A stretch of 64,000 nt of DNA from Cryptomeria japonica (Eukaryota; Streptophyta; Pinopsida; Cupressales; Cupressaceae), in contig NC_081405.1 of assembly GCF_030272615.1 (NCBI RefSeq), forward strand, positions 22,112,047 through 22,176,046, read 5' to 3'. A program made the translations under genes and the position numbers. This document shows positions 34,645-44,773 of this stretch, piece by piece. The number at the start of each line of letters is the position of its first letter. Within the stretch, counting starts at the first letter, position 1. Below the pieces are notes generated by a model, which was given only the letters and a program-made list of their open reading frames with translations, made no database searches and was not told the origin of the DNA.

Positions 34645-34917
34645 CTACATCACAAAAACATAACTATAATCAATACTCAATCATCAAAAATCATTCATGC
34701 AAACTGTCGAACATCGTATGCTAACCCTAGCATCTCTCGCCAAGTCCTAATTGGGACCATGGCGCCCTGTCAGGGACCATGGCGCCCTGAAGGGACCATG
34801 GCACCCCACAAGGACCATGGTGCCCTATGTGGGACCCACGATCAGGTTCTAGGGCCCGCAAACGATCACAAAAAGTCAAAATACAGAAAATCAAAAGTCA
34901 AAGTTTAGTCAACTCAC
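34645..34917 (-). other. Intron of the antisense PMD gene
   Basis: On the minus strand the donor reads GATGAG then GTGAGT, and the acceptor TTTTTGTGATGTAG then GGTCTC. The phase is zero and joins Asp-Glu to Gly-Leu-Ser-Tyr. The 273 bp between them have no open frame and include a minisatellite. Splicing on the minus strand means the gene is read from an antisense transcript, not from the genomic RNA. Confidence 0.65.
34753..34836. repeat. GGACCATGGCGCCC minisatellite in the PMD intron
   Basis: Four tandem units of about 20-21 bp are built on GGGACCATGGCGCCCTG, with decay in the last two. The same word occurs in the B LTRs (GGACCATGGCGCCCGG near 25910, a variant near 35945). Confidence 0.8.
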
Positions 34918-35000
34918 CTCATCCAGTGGCTCGTCGTCGATCACGGCTTGTCGCATGATCTCAATCCTCATGGGACGCTCCGGTCGTCGTGAAGGCATGA

Positions 35001-35578
35001 TGATGGCTATGTGGGCTCCGCTGCAATGAACAGTACTTAGAATCAACAAAGTGACAAATGCAAATGTCACTTTCAAGGTATATACTTTCATTCCTTTACA
35101 TTTACTTTCAAAACCCTAATTTTCCTCTATCACTCATTTCATCATAACTTGAGTTTGGGAGATGCGATTTTTGAACCGTTTGTTGCGTAGGAATCGTATT
35201 TTCGCTCCCCTACTCTCGGGATGTTCCAAAAAGTGCTTTGATGAAGCTTTTTCAGTGAACATCCCTCATCAATACTCTCTTACACAATTTGTCGTAAGTA
35301 AACATGCTACCCTATTTCACCTCCCTAATAAGCAAGTCGAAACAGGGGGCGCATATAGCTACTCACAAGTTTCATCAATTTCCTTAGTAAGCATTAGGTG
35401 ATTTTGTGATCTAACGTGTGTTTTGTAGGGTGCGGTTCCTAACTATGTACTACAGATACCGTTGGGGGCTTCGTCCGACAACTTATGGATATATCCTTTT
35501 TTCAAATGATGTTTACTTTCTGTACTTTAGCTTGCATATGCACGTAGTACTCATATGACCGCTAAAGTGGGGGCTAAA
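35001..35578 (+). other. Non-coding tail of element B with polypurine tract
   Basis: This stretch separates the antisense gene from the 3' LTR. The tract TAAAGTGGGGGCTAAA directly precedes the LTR at 35579 and is the likely plus-strand primer. No ORF is convincing. The promoter of the antisense gene should lie here. Confidence 0.6.
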
Positions 35579-37225
35579 TGTAATGTCATAAATTGTACGC
35601 ACTTGCTAAAGCAGTACAATTTAACACCTAGTTTAGCACCCACCTTGGCGCAGTTGCATTTTGCATTACATTTCTCCTTTAGCACTTAATTAATCAAATT
35701 AATTAGGTCTAAGGTCCTATTTCATCATCCTTCACATCATAAAGTCGGGCCCTTTCATTAAAGTGTGCCCCTTTTCATGTGATTCCTCCAATGCATCATC
35801 TAATCGAAAACCCTAATTAAGTCCTATTTTGAACTTGGAGGCTTGATTTCGGGGGTCAAAACATCTCGAAATCACCTGTAACTTCGGGATTCTCTCTAAA
35901 ATCATCATATCTGACGGCCCTGAAAATTTGGTGAAAAGTTGCCAGGACCATGGCGCCCGAAGTGCACACAGTCCCGGACATTTTTCCCAAAATTTTAGGA
36001 GCATGATCCAATCATAAAATAAAGCTTAACCCCAAGAAATTGGCAGGATATTCAATCTCTAGGTCGGCCAAAAGATGAAATTGCGACCTAGGGTTTCATA
36101 CATAAGAGCTCTCTTTCTTCATTTGAAGGGATCGAAATTTTGTTTTCAGGAACCTCATATGCAGTGAAAGAGCAGATCTTTGAAGACTTCAACAACTTAC
36201 AACATCCCTCTATCAAGCATTTATCAATTCCACTCATCCATTTAGGGCTTGGAAGACATTGAAGAACAATAGGAGATTACCGACTGAGGATTGGCTTGTA
36301 CCCCTCCTTTGAGGGTTGGGTATGATTTCATGTTGTTTTCATGTCTTTGCATAAGCTTCAATATCTCATTTATTCATGCTTTAGATCACTTTGCATCTTG
36401 ATTTAGAGCATTTACATTATCATTTACAAGCAATTAGGGTTTACTTTCTAGGTTGCTCTAGTTTGCTTACTTGCATTTTAGATCTTGCACACACACAAGG
36501 TCTGCACACACATTACTTTTACAATACAACTTGGCTATTCGTGGAGGTGGAAATCATTGAAGTAGGGGTTTGACTAAGGCAAAACCCTATATAGCCGCCC
36601 AAACACCCTTTTCAGATATAAGTGCAGGTTTCGAGACTCGGACGACGCCGCAGGTTACAGATCCGGGAAAAGCAGGTCGAGACAGCACTCCACACCAAAT
36701 TGCAGAGCAGAATACTAGGACAGGGGCATGGGGCACCCTGGTCCTGTCAGGACAGGGGCGCTGGGTGCCCTGGTCCCTAGGACAGAGGCGCTGGGCGCCC
36801 TGGTCCTCCTGACAAACAGGATTTCAGATAGTTTTCCAGAGTGCAAAACAGCAGTTTCAGGTGCAGAATTAGGACAGTGGCGCCCGCGCCCCCGTCCCGA
36901 ACATTTCCACTCAGATTTTGACTCCGGGTACGCATTTGCATTTTTGTTTTATCTTGGTATTTACAACTTTCCATTGTTTAAGTTCAATTCTGCAATCTTG
37001 TTATTAGTTCATACTTACATTCTAGGGTTAGGAATTGGACTTGCATAATCTTACCTTTCAATTACAACAAAGGAATAGAAACCCTAATAGGTAGCCTGTG
37101 GCTCTCTCTTTCACAAAAAGAAGTAGCCAATTGTGCGATACCTCTAGGCTCTTTCGTATTCCGTAATGTGTGAGAAGAGGTAGGATTAGGGCATGTTAAC
37201 CTAGTCTCGCTTTTTCCCCCACACA
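35579..37225 (+). repeat. Element B 3' LTR
   Basis: This 1,647 bp LTR is nearly identical to 25542-27200 and is followed by the duplication TTAAT. Confidence 0.92.
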
Positions 37226-37230
37226 TTAAT

Positions 37231-37412
37231 ACCATTAAAGGAGGGATTAAATGTCACTTTAAGTGGACAGAGGAAGCCAATAAGGGGCTTGAGATGTTGA
37301 AAATGAAGATAGCAGAGCTACCAACCCTTAGATTGCCTGATTTCAATCAGTTGTTTATAGTAGAATGTGATGCAAGCCAAAGGACAATAGGGGCAGTTTT
37401 AAGCCAAGAGGG
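37231..37412 (+). pseudogene. Element A RNase H fragment between B and D
   Basis: A continues after B with a gypsy RT/RNase H junction: KWTEEANKGLEMLKMKIAEL and FIVECDASQRTIGAVLSQEG. It is cut at 37412 by D, whose duplication GAGGG is 37408-37412. Confidence 0.85.
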
Positions 37413-38881
37413 TGTTGGCATTATGTGAACCGGTATGAGGACATAATGACATTGTATGTTGTCATTAATGTCAATATGCTGAAGAGGTGAGAACCGGTAT
37501 AACACTGTGAACCGACATTTGTGCCAAAGTGAAGCGGTGTTTTTGTTCAAGGTGAACCGACATATGATTATGGGAACTGGCACATGGAAGCATTCTATGA
37601 CTACTGGCTGGTAGTCTCAACTTTAGGGTTTCCAGTTGAAGTGCTTCAAGCCTGTGTGGCTCAACCGGTGACTTTTTGTGATGAGTTAGCATGGTAATGA
37701 AGAATAGATTGTGTTGCCACATAAGCCTTGTGTGCATGAAGGATCTTGCATGAAGGAGATTGTTCCTATCTACCTCAGGAATGTGTGAAGTCTGTAAACG
37801 GTGATAACATGTGATGGGTTATCAGTCGCCAAGAAATCAATAGAAAATGAAAGATGGAGAATGTCTTGAGATTGGATCAAGACTGTTGCATTTAATGCAA
37901 TGTGCTCAATGGTCAGGATTGAACTATTTGAATTCTTTAACCTAACAGGTTTAGGGGTTAGGGTTTATGCTACCAACCTATCTTTTTTCCTATAAGGTCG
38001 ATGTTGTGTTTCTTTCTGAGGTTGTTGGAAAAAGATGTGTGTGTGTGTGTATCCAAGAGAAGAGATACGTAATTCTTGCCATACCAGAAGAGAGAAGTGA
38101 TACCTGTAGAGTGTGAGTGCAGAAGGTGAAGAAGAGCTAAAGCGGATCTGCATTGGCATTGAGTGTTGTTACCAGATCATTGTAAAACCTATTGATCTCT
38201 AACCACTTCAACAGTTGAGAAATCCCTTAACAGGGTAGATTTAACCGGTTTTCTATAAATCCTTTAATAGGGTGACTCAAACCATTGAGCTCTTGAAATC
38301 CTCTAACAAGGTAACCTTTAATAGGGTTTAACCCTTAACCGGGTATTCTAGCCATCCCTTAACTGGGTGATCCCTAACAGGACCGGTTCCTAACAGAACC
38401 TATCATATCAGTCTTTAACCAGACAAGGCTCCTAATAGAGTGGACTTCTAAAGAGTTCAAAAACAAGCTTGTGGGTATTCATCCCCACTGTGGTTTTTCC
38501 CAGTTGGGTTTCCACATGAAAAATTTGTGTGTCATGTGTGGTGATATTCTTGTGATGGTTTGAGTAATGTGTGTCTGAAGGTAAAACATGTTGATCTAGC
38601 GGTTTATATATCTTTTGATGATAGATTACATGTCTATGCACTAGGATGAAATGGAAATGAAGTATTAAATTGTATGAGAGGATATGTGTCAACCGGTTTA
38701 TGTTTGTCTCAGTTATTTTGGGTTTTTCTGATTGTACTCTATTTAAGATTAGTGCTACTATTTGTCTGTCAAGGCACAGTGTTTGTTGACAAACCGGTTT
38801 AAGATTGTGTTTTTGTCTATACTGATTCACCTCCCCCTCTCAGTACTGGTTTGGTACTATCCGTTCATCATTGAGTTATCA
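37413..38881 (+). repeat. Element D 5' LTR
   Basis: It is rich in ACCGGT words and in repeated CCTTTAACAGGGT-like phrases (38220-38420). A TATA-like CCTATAAGG lies at 37989, and a GT microsatellite near 38036 is longer than in the other copy. A TTTAGGG-like phrase near 37950 is part of the LTR. Confidence 0.93.
37989..37997 (+). promoter_or_regulatory. TATA-like box of the D LTR
   Basis: CCTATAAGG is conserved in both D LTRs and nearly so in the family solo LTR, about 580 bp from the LTR start. Confidence 0.45.
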
Positions 38882-38883
38882 AT

Positions 38884-38895
38884 TGGTATCAGAGA
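38884..38895 (+). other. Primer binding site of element D
   Basis: TGGTATCAGAGA begins two bases after the LTR and matches the initiator-methionine tRNA complement except for the last base. Confidence 0.88.
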
Positions 38896-38943
38896 GTCCT
38901 CTGTGTTATAAGCTTAACCACTTGAGGTAAAGATCCTAGTCTA

Positions 38944-41900
38944 ATGATGAAGAGGGAAGGTCCAAGGTTTAACAGAGAAAATTTTAGTATATGGAAAGAT
39001 AGAATGAAGATATACATCAGAAGCATGGGTGCTCAACACTAGACCTATGTTGACAATGCCTATGTTTCCCCTACCGGTACTCTCACTGATGACCAAAAGA
39101 GAGAGATGTAGGAGAATGGGCAAGTCAGGGAAGCCCCAATTAGTAGTTTATTTGACATTGAGTTTATTGATGTCCAAGATAAGGTAAATCCCAAAGAGGT
39201 ATGGGATACTCTTGAAAATATCTATGGCGGTAATGAGCATGTAAAACAAGCTAAGGAAGAAATACTTAGAGGGAAGTTTGAAGACATGTGGATGGTTGAA
39301 GGTGAGACCATTCAACAGTATGGAATAAGAATCAAAACTGTTGTCAAAGATATCAAGAGTGCAGGTGGTAAAATGGAAGACTCCACTATGGTAGGCAAAG
39401 TCCTGAGATCCCTATTGCCGATCTATGCAATAAGGGTTGCTGCTTTTCAGGAGCTGAGATCAATAGACAAGACTAAGGTATCCCTAGACTCCATCATTGC
39501 AAAGTTGACAGCCTATGAGCTAAATAGTTTTGATGGCAGTCTTTAAAAGACTTAATCAGCTTTTAAAGATTCTACTATACCATCCAGAAAAGGAAAAGGA
39601 GCTAGCACTAGTGGTGAACCAAGACAGAGTAGAGAAATGGATGATGAGGTGATTCTGATGGCATTTGAAGCTCTTCTTGCTAGGAAAATCCCTAAAGGAA
39701 CCAACAAATACAGAGGTAAGCTCCCTTTGAAATTATTTTCTTGCAACTGGATAGGATGTATTACTATAAACTGTCCTAATAGTGACAACAAGGACAAACC
39801 AGAAAGGTTCAAGAAATTCAAAGGAGGAAACTGGAGAAACTATTTTGTGGCAGTTGATGAAGGTGTCATAGATGAGGAATCAGAAGATGAAGAGAATGAA
39901 GATATTGTGTTTTTTGCTGTCAAGGAAGATGTGTTAGACAAGAAGGCTCTTGTCTCTCAGTTTGATAATTCCAATGAGTAGATCATTGACAGTGGCTGTT
40001 CTCACCATATGATTGGTGACCGGAGTAAGTTTCTATCCTTGGAAGAGTATGATGGTGGTGTGGTTTTCTTTGGAAATGATGCACCTTGCATGGTCAAAGG
40101 CAGAGGGTCCATCTCTCTGAATGGAAAGAGTAGTGCTGACAATGTGTATTGGGTTGATGGTCTCAGACACAACCTTCTGAGTGTTGCCCACCTAAATGAT
40201 AGTGGTCTCACTCTGGAATTCAAGAATGGAGTATGCAGAATCAAAGGAAAGAATGGTGAATTGGTGGCTACTGGCATGCAGACCAAAGGTAACCTATTTT
40301 AGCTGAATGCAAATATAAGTACATGTCTTATGGCTAAATTTGATGATAGCTGGATATGGCATATGAGACTCTGCCATGTAAACTTTGATAACATTGTGAA
40401 GGCTAGTAAGATCAAGGCAATTAGAGAGTTGTTGGTGCTAAGAAAACTGGATAATACGTTGTGCAGAGAGTGTCAATTGGGGAAAATGTCTTCCTCAACC
40501 TTTAAAGGTAAACCTTTCATTACTGACAATTTGCTTGATCTTGTGCATACTGATTTGTGTGGTCCTATGAACACTAGGAGTGTGCAGGGTTATAGGTACT
40601 TCATGATTCTCACTGATGACTGGTCAAGAATTATGTGGGTCACATTCTTGAAAGATAAGTCTGAAGCTTTTGTAAAGTTCAAACCTTTCAGAGCATTAGT
40701 GGAGAAGGAAAGTGACAAAAGGATCAAGTGCCTGAGAACTGATCAAGGAGGGGAATTCACTTCTAGTGAATTCAACAAGTACTGTGAAGAACATGGCATC
40801 AAGAGGCAACTATCTGCTCCCCAGACTCCACAGTAGAATGGCCTAACAGAGAGGAATAATCGGACTGTGGTTGAAGTAGCTAGAACCATGTTGATTCAAG
40901 GAAAGGTAGCTCACACCTTTTGGAGAGAAGCAGTGAGCACTGCAGTCTACATAATGAACCAAGTACACATCAAGAAAGGTAAGGATAAAACTCCTTATGA
41001 GTATTAGATTGGTAAGACACCTTTGGTTAGCTATTTTAGAGTGTTTGGTAGCAAATGTTACATCAAGAGGAGTGAACACCAGAGAAAATTTGATGCAAAA
41101 TGCGATGAGGGAATATTCCTAGAATATTCCACAAAGAGAAAAGCTCTCAAGTTTTTCAACAATAGGACTCAGAGAATTATGGAAAGCATCAATGTAAGAG
41201 TTGATGAAACCTCTGAGAAAACTAAGGAAACCGACAGTGAGCAAGTGGTAAATGAACTGGTTGTAACCTTCTAGGAACCGGTTGTCAGTCAACCGAGTAC
41301 CAGTAACAATGTTCATACACCGGTAGATGTAGATGCTGATACTGATGGAGATGAGGATGAAGAAGAAAAGCAAGAGGAATATATTAAGACCATTCCTCAG
41401 TATGTCAAGCTGAATCATGATCCTAAGTAGATCATAGGAGATAAGGATGCAAGAATCCTTACAAGAAGAAAGGTCAGAGAAAACTCATGTATGATCTCTG
41501 AATTTGAGCCTAAATCATTCAAAGAGGCACATAAAGATGAAGGCTGGATCAAGGCAATGGAAGAGGAACTTGACCAGATAGAGAAAAATGGTACATGGTC
41601 TTTGGTACCCAGACCGGAGCATAAAAATGTCATTGGTACCAAATGGGTGTTTAGAAATAAGTTGAATGAGGATGGCACAATGGTTAGAAACAAAGCCAAA
41701 CTGGTGTGTAAAGGATATGCCCAAGAAGAAGGAGAAGACTATGGAGAAACCTTTGCTCTTGTAGCCAAATTGGAAGGAGTTTGTATGCTTCTTGCATATG
41801 CAGCTTTTAAAGGTTTCAAAGTATATCAAATGGATGTAAAATCTGCATTCTTAAATGGTGTACTTGAAGAGGAGGTGTATATAGAGCAACCAGATGGGTT

Positions 41901-43041
41901 TGCCCTATCTAAAGACAGTGACATGGTATGTAGGCTACATAAAGCCTTATATGGTCTAAAGTAGGCACCTAGAGCATGGTATAAACATCTGCATTCCCAT
42001 CTTGTGAAGATTGGATTTGAGAGAACAAGTGAAGATAGCAATATCTACTTAAAGTCTAAAGGAGATTAGATCTTGATCTATGAGGTATTTGTTGATGACA
42101 TTATCTTTGGTGGAGATGACAAGATGAGTCATGAGTTTGCAGATGAGGTGAAGAAAGAGTTTGAGATGTCACTCATAGGGGAGATTAAGTTCTTCATTGG
42201 ACTACAGATCTAACAGATGAAAGATGGAATCTTTATCACTCAGTCCAAGTATGTCAAAGAGGTGTTGAAGACCTTTGGCATGGAAGATAGCAAACTGGTT
42301 GGTACACCGATGGTGAGTGGTTGTAAACTATCCAAAGAGGATGACTCAACATTGGTTGATGAGAAGGAATATCGATCAATGATTGGTAAGTTGCATTATG
42401 TAGTGCATAGCAGACCCAATATTGCACATGCAGTTGGCATTACTGCAAGGTTCTAGAAAAGCCCAAGAGAATCCCACTTGGTTGTAGTCAAGTAGATTCT
42501 TAGGTACTTGAAGGGAACTATTGACTATGGATTGTGGTATCCATATAGCAAGGATTTCAACTTGAAAGTGTTCATAGATGCCAATTAGGTAGACAATGTA
42601 GATGACCGAAAGAGCATAACCGGTGGTGCATTATTTCTCGGTGGTAGAATGGTCTCATGGATGAGTAAAAAGAAAAGTTGTATCTCTCAGTCTACAACAG
42701 AAGCAGAGTATGTTGCAGCTTTCATGAACTGCACTCAAACAATCTGGATGAAGCATGCATTAAATGGCTTCAAAGTTCCTATATCTAAATCGATAAGTAT
42801 ATTTTGTGACAATACTAGTGCAATTAACATCTCCAAGAATCCGGTTTTACATTCTAGAACCAAGCAGTTTGAGCTTAAGTATCATTTCTTGATGGAAAAG
42901 GTTTAGAACAAAGAGATTACATTGGAACATGTTTCCAGTAAGGAGTAATTAGTAGACATATTCACCAAGCCTCTCCCAAAGGCTACATTTATGTACTTAA
43001 GAGGTGAATTAGGGGTGCTTCCCCTTGAGGAAGTAAACTAA
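38944..43041 (+). pseudogene. gag-pol: Element D gag-pol polyprotein, one frame with about 17 stops
   Basis: From the ATG at 38944 to the TAA at 43039 the frame is unbroken by indels (1,366 codons). Domains run in order. The copia gag contains FNRENFSIWKDRMKIYI. A knuckle is degraded to FSCNWIGCITINCP (about 39745). The protease site is IIDSGCSHHM (39983). The integrase has WHMRLCHVNFDNI and CRECQLGKM, then HTDLCGPM and LRTDQGGEF; Glu is kept in NGLTERNNR. The RT has [17 protein letters not shown] and [20 protein letters not shown], then FVDDIIFGG. The RNase H has SWMSKKKSCISQSTTEAEYV and HSRTKQFELKYHFL. By my reading 14 stops are TAG, three TAA and none TGA. Confidence 0.93.
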
Positions 43042-43286
43042 AGGTATATGCTCCACATCAGTCAGGTATTGCATAGTCAAATTATTCTTCAAGGTTGATG
43101 TGTTGAAGGATGCTACTCCTCAAGGGGAGCAACATAATGGAATAGGGAAGCTTGTGCCTCCACTTTGGCATTGTTGTCAAAGGGGGAGAAGAAGTGAAGC
43201 GGAGAAGATAACTGCAAAAATTAGGGGAGAAGATGTGAAGCAGAGAGATATCTTTGTATATTGCCATCAATACCAAAGGGGGAGAT
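43042..43286 (+). other. Polypurine tracts of element D
   Basis: Repeated purine tracts follow the polyprotein. GTCAAAGGGGGAGAAG near 43177 and CCAAAGGGGGAGAT at 43273 are the clearest, the last abutting the 3' LTR. Repeats of this CAAAGGGGGAGA type are a Sirevirus hallmark. Confidence 0.75.
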
Positions 43287-44768
43287 TGTTGGCATTATGT
43301 GAACCGGTATGAGGACATAATGACATTGTATGTTGTCATTGATGTCAATATGGTGAAGAGGTGAGAACCGGCATATGTGAGAACTGGTATAACACTGTGA
43401 AATGGTATTTGTGCCAAAGTGAAGCGGTGTGTTTTTTCAAGGTGAATTGAAATATGATTATGGGAACCAACACATGGAAAAGCTTTGTATGACTACCGGT
43501 TGGTAGTCTCAACTTCAAGGTTTCCAGTTGAAGTGCTTCAAGCCTATGTGGCTCAATTGGTGACTTGGTGTGATGAGTTAGCATGGTAACGAAGAATAGA
43601 TCATGTTGCCATGTAAGCCTTGTGCATGTGAAGGATCTTGCATGAAGGAGATTATTCCTATCTACCTCGGGAATGTGTGAAGTCTATAAACGGTGATAAC
43701 GTGTGATGGGTTATCAGTCGCCAAGAAATCGGTGGAAAATGAATGATGGAGAATGTCTTGAGATTGGATCAGGACTATTGCATTTAATGCAATGTGCTCA
43801 ATGGTCAGGATTGAATTGTTTGAATTCCTTAACCTAACAGGTTTAGGGTTTAGGGTTTATGCTACCGACCTATCTGTTTTCCTATAAGGTCGATGTTGTG
43901 TTTCTTTTTGAGGTTGTTCACAAAAGTTGTATGTGTGTATCCAAGAGAAGAGATACGTAATTCTTGCCAGACCAGAAGAGAGAAGTGATACCTGTAGAGT
44001 GTAAGTGAAAAAGGTGAAGAGGAGGTAAAGTGGATCTGCATTGGCATTGAGTGTTGTTACTAGATCATTGTAAAACCTGTTGATCTCTAGCCACTTCAAT
44101 AGTTGAGAAATCCCTTAACAGGGTAGCTTTAATTGGCTTGCTATAAATCCTTTAACAAGGTGACTCAAACCATTGAGTTCTTGAAATCCTCTAACAAGGT
44201 AACCTTTAACAGGGTTTAACCCTTAACTAGGTGTTCTAGCCATCCCTTAACCGGGTGATCCCTAATAGGATCGATTCCTAACATAACCTATTGTATCAGT
44301 CTTTAACTGGATAAGGCTCCTAACAGAGTGGACTTCTAAAGAGTTCAAAAACAAGCTTGTGGGTATTCATCCCCACCATGGTTTTTCCCAGTTGGGTTTC
44401 CACGTGAAAAATTTGTGTGTCATGTGTGGTGATATTCTTGTGATGGTTTGAGTAATGTGTGTCTGAAGGTAAAACATGTTGATCTAGCTGCTTATATATC
44501 TTTTGATGATAGATTACCTGTCTATGCACTAGGATGAAATGGAAATGAAGTATTAGATTGTATGAGAGGATATGTGTCAACCGGTTTATGCTTGTCTCAA
44601 TTATTCTGGGTTTTGTCAGTTGTACTCTGTTTAAGACCGGTGTTACTATTTGTCTATCAAGGCACAGTGTCTATTGACAAACCGGTTGAAGATTGTGTTT
44701 TTGTCTATACTGACTCACCCCCCCTCTCAGTACCGGTTTGGTACTATCCATTCATCATTGAGTTATCA
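43287..44768 (+). repeat. Element D 3' LTR
   Basis: This 1,482 bp copy is similar to 37413-38881 with many scattered substitutions. It ends GAGTTATCA and is followed by GAGGG. Confidence 0.93.
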
Positions 44769-44773
44769 GAGGG

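Larger units (their letters stand above)
33056..34998 (-). pseudogene. Antisense plant mobile domain (PMD) gene in element B, two exons
   Basis: On the minus strand exon 1 is 34998-34918, 27 codons starting MPSRRPERPMRIEIMRQAVI. A GT-AG intron follows and exon 2 begins at 34644 (GLSYMREHTAGQIL). Exon 2 holds PMD landmarks in order: FHPAMLVALMERWDPDTCTF, LPVGEMTVTLEDVYHILCLP, LAHLYHDLEEYVFG and TCTLLQVWIFEHFTC. A strongly acidic Asp/Glu tail of about 60 residues then runs to 33056. It is broken by a TAA near 34575, a frameshift near 34215 and several TAG stops. PMD proteins occur as host genes and inside some plant transposons; what they do for the element is not settled. Its position between integrase and 3' LTR, in antisense, suggests its own promoter near 35000-35100. 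Confidence 0.78.
25542..37225 (+). mobile_element. Element B: Tat-lineage gypsy without gag, carrying an antisense PMD gene
   Basis: This complete 11,684 bp element has LTRs at 25542-27200 and 35579-37225. They start TGTAATGTC, end CCCACACA and are flanked by the perfect duplication TTAAT (25537-25541 and 37226-37230). It encodes protease, RT, RNase H, a second (archaeal-type) RNase H and integrase on the + strand. It also carries a PMD pseudogene on the minus strand between integrase and the 3' LTR. I find no capsid domain or zinc knuckle. The first 210 bp of the two LTRs differ at about four sites, all transitions, so it is fairly young. Confidence 0.93.
37413..44768 (+). mobile_element. 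Element D: Sirevirus-like Ty1/copia retrotransposon
   Basis: This complete 7,356 bp element has LTRs of 1,469 and 1,482 bp (TGTTGGCATTATG to GAGTTATCA). Its perfect target duplication is GAGGG (37408-37412 and 44769-44773). The domain order gag, protease, integrase, RT, RNase H is that of copia. The repeated CAAAGGGGGAGA tracts before the 3' LTR point to the Sirevirus lineage. The polyprotein keeps one frame but holds about 17 stops. The solo LTR at 16626 is the same family. Confidence 0.95.

Noticed and set aside
38432-38830. Minus-strand ORF in the D LTR, also at 44320-44580
   Set aside because: Chance frame in an LTR; no domain and no expression signal.
41119-41418. Minus-strand hydrophobic ORF inside the D polyprotein
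   Set aside because: It is the reverse frame of an acidic linker in the copia polyprotein.
43838-43862. TTTAGGG copies suggesting a telomere (also near 17150 and 37950)
   Set aside because: Only two or three copies occur, at a fixed place in the D-family LTR; this is LTR sequence and not a telomeric tract.
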